A stretch of DNA of 39,587 bases. It comes from a virus. Position numbers and translations under genes: made by a program. A model generated the notes under the pieces. That model was not told the origin of the DNA, searched no databases, and saw only the letters and a list, made by a program, of their open reading frames with translations. This document shows positions 38,601 through 39,587 of this stretch, piece by piece; the first letter of the stretch is position 1; the number at the start of each line of letters is the position of its first letter. The stretch covers positions 1-39,587 of the IMG/VR virus record IMGVR_UViG_3300047318_000136; one strand, written 5' to 3'.

Positions 38601-39587
38601 ACACTACGGAATCAGCAACAAAGGTCGGTGAGTATCGGGCAGCACTACGTTCCGGCGCCAGTAAGCAAGAGGCGGCATACCGTTCACGTGATCTGATGGA
38701 CTTTGCCCGGGCAGGATCAAGCATTCGTCCGGCCAATAAGATTGTGGCCTTCATGAATGCCAATATTCAGGGTAAATCCAAACTGATTCGAGCTATTAAA
38801 AACGACTGGGTTGGTGTTACTACGCGAGGTGTTGTATCAGTAACGATTCCGACAATTGGAATATTCATCTTAAACCACAAGTATGCCAATGATACGCAGA
38901 AGTCCACCATCAGCAACGCCTCAGACTGGATGAAGGACTCCTTCTGGCTGATGGCAATCCCGGGAACCGATACAGTAGCCCGGATACCGAAGCCGTTTGA
39001 TCTGGCGACATTATTTGCAAACCTTCCAGAAAAAGCGCTCTCCTACACACTGGATAAAGATCCAGAGGCGTTTGACGGTTATGTGAGACGTTCACTCAAA
39101 AGCGCATCTCTTCCTTCTCAGATATCAGGTATCCTGCCGGTGATCGAGGGTATGGCCAATTATTCATTTTTCAAAGAGGGCGCCATTATTCCCCGGGCAG
39201 AGCAAGGATTACAGTACTCAGACCAGTATGACCCGGTTCGCACCACATCCACGGCCCGGATTATCGCGGGAGGCGTGGAAAAACTGACAGGCGGAAAGGG
39301 ATCATTTAAGAACTTCAGTTCCCCGCGCGTGATCGACAATACCCTGCAAGGATTGACTGCCGGTCTTGGTAAGTATGCTACAGATGCTGTTGACTTCATC
39401 CTTGATAAATCTGGAGCATATGAGCGCACTACAAAGCCTTCAAAGTCCATTGAACAGGCGCCGTTTACCCGGTCTTTCCTCGTTGATCCGAATCAGGGAG
39501 GTAAGGCTATGGATAAGTTCTACATGAAGAAAGACGAGCTCACGAAAGAAAAGGCATCTGCTAAGCTCAATAAAGAACCATTCAAGA
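35633..39587 (+). CDS. giant virion ejection protein with LPD38-like domain (3' end outside window)
   Basis: ATG 35633 follows GGTGAGG; 1318 codons lie in the window with no stop. The N-terminus holds a duplicated FDAVRNRK/FSAVRNRK motif (residues about 4-11 and 36-43). A low-complexity Pro/Ser/Glu stretch follows (about 340-460), then a large helical part containing ATLTPEFALRNPIRDINNAF and RSRDLMDFARAGSSIRPANK, typical of large polyvalent-protein domain LPD38. A probable membrane segment (VVSVTIPTIGIFILN, about 1065-1080) fits an ejected core protein. The C-terminal piece is probably the 1-169 fragment. Confidence 0.75.
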   Translation, partial: MATFDAVRNRKRGEEAKQRVLSRTYSPKEEQQESSFSAVRNRKMTDTDSTDPAAAARTRMILGDTLAGVGVGSQVQGFNTTPVQQKTVDFKADQAKKKQTEAFDGKLPAPSVLNIPTAPLQTQLQGRLPAASSLNQTGGGPADASHNFLSTEYDIRDKAIDETNIPEALKYPSRAMNVLAFGNPVGRFISNSFAGNSGVTQRDSTGSAAADKVSDVINQFVTPFITPTGAPVGLGPNAAPYEAAGKLMNTKAGMAVTNALSRIIPKVSPSTANNISRVGLTEGVAGTAQNVAAGLMNQQDSNRDIATNALIGGATGLGLGLVGGAARPVLDRFAAVRAARKAINSESPSVEAPASTVENTPNAQNINPSQETVVPAQEPKIVAPESKPNSAEENISARDREILSKPASEWTQEDIDYAMQSSKELETAGNKSSAAQEPAPVSEPETLNATSKTEVQEVEEAIQAVNQPNVRDKVYSYLDEAEQAARERIAKRKGNLNSNPLPEWADYAVIMASKLGKGTIKTANFTEELVKEFGEKVRPHAEKILRMSREELRRQERLASDEGKAAAEFNAAPEGDATSFAEKISRNAPKKSTPFAERWQKWRTQTTDDLAALETVEKNVRGGKLASAEDSLYKAARMFKGAPERASQIVQDRLGSVIKKVEQSGNSVEDLELYALAKHAQDVNAAGYKSGFTNQEIKSILNEFGSDEMNAAQQELVKVNRDMLKELVDSGVVSKELYDVLGDRWKNYIPLFREMDNEKVGFGGGLSSALANVTSPIKALQGSERKVIAPLENMVKNIFQSVNAAERNKVSQQIPKLAELDENGTFFRKLTNAEQVGEKNVVKVKVDGKEVRYEVQPEVYKALMNLDQESSNTLMNILAKPASLLRAGATLTPEFALRNPIRDINNAFVVSESGFNPITDFGAGLIQTIKKGPLYKDWIDNLGAYGNTLSLDRDVHKKALETVLKQPNSKKFVNLVNGKSLIGLLRAISDTTESATKVGEYRAALRSGASKQEAAYRSRDLMDFARAGSSIRPANKIVAFMNANIQGKSKLIRAIKNDWVGVTTRGVVSVTIPTIGIFILNHKYANDTQKSTISNASDWMKDSFWLMAIPGTDTVARIPKPFDLATLFANLPEKALSYTLDKDPEAFDGYVRRSLKSASLPSQISGILPVIEGMANYSFFKEGAIIPRAEQGLQYSDQYDPVRTTSTARIIAGGVEKLTGGKGSFKNFSSPRVIDNTLQGLTAGLGKYATDAVDFILDKSGAYERTTKPSKSIEQAPFTRSFLVDPNQGGKAMDKFYMKKDELTKEKASAKLNKEPFK

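Overview
The window reads as an essentially complete temperate, short-tailed (podovirus-type) phage genome of a low-to-moderate GC Gram-positive host, most likely Paenibacillus or another member of the Paenibacillaceae. The host guess rests on strong AGGAGG ribosome sites, the Hol118-type holin, the 'copper amine oxidase N-terminal-like' stalk domain carried by two proteins, and the general protein style. It is an inference, not a database result.

Layout from left to right. (1) 1-1766: the C-terminal end of a large virion protein, two or three tiny ORFs, then a lysis cassette (N-acetylmuramoyl-L-alanine amidase and Hol118-like holin) closed by a terminator. (2) 1800-2042: a non-coding stretch full of GTAACAT/ATGTTAC heptamers that looks like an attP region, followed by a leftward tyrosine integrase. 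(3) 3474-5939: lysogeny region with a membrane protein, a LytTR-domain regulator, two leftward HTH proteins and a rightward Cro-like protein. A shared operator, TAAGCGT-A-ACGCTTA, sits in the divergent promoter region. (4) 5953-12065: early region with a Bro-N/KilAC antirepressor, an excisionase-like HTH protein, a probable recombinase plus PD-(D/E)XK exonuclease pair, an HNH protein, a small leftward ribbon-helix-helix repressor, a Myb/SANT-like protein, a DnaD-like initiator that contains an 11-bp iteron cluster, and a DnaC-like helicase loader. (5) 12079-20606: a long series of small, tightly overlapped accessory genes: several zinc-ribbon microproteins, Ea22-like and ABA-sandwich proteins, a GreA-N-terminal-like protein and a large coiled-coil protein. 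Two kinds of duplicated RNA-structure elements lie between them. (6) 20634-21580: an HTH regulator and then about 530 bp of structured non-coding DNA holding a tRNA-Ile with anticodon UAU and a terminator. (7) 21581-39587: late genes, comprising small and large terminase, P22-style portal, scaffold, N4-gp56-type major capsid protein, head-tail adaptor, SGNH-esterase tail fibre, a beta-propeller-like tail protein, a promoter-driven secreted moron, an internal virion protein, a lytic transglycosylase and a giant LPD38-type ejection protein that runs off the right edge.

The left-edge fragment is most easily read as the missing tail of the right-edge giant protein, and the lysis genes abut the integrase with no host DNA between. 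Together this suggests a circular or circularly permuted (virion or excised) form rather than an integrated prophage. Three reading frames (near 526-529, 31170-31174 and 35203-35207) are each restored by adding one base to a short homopolymer. These could be sequencing undercalls, real mutations or programmed -1 frameshifts.
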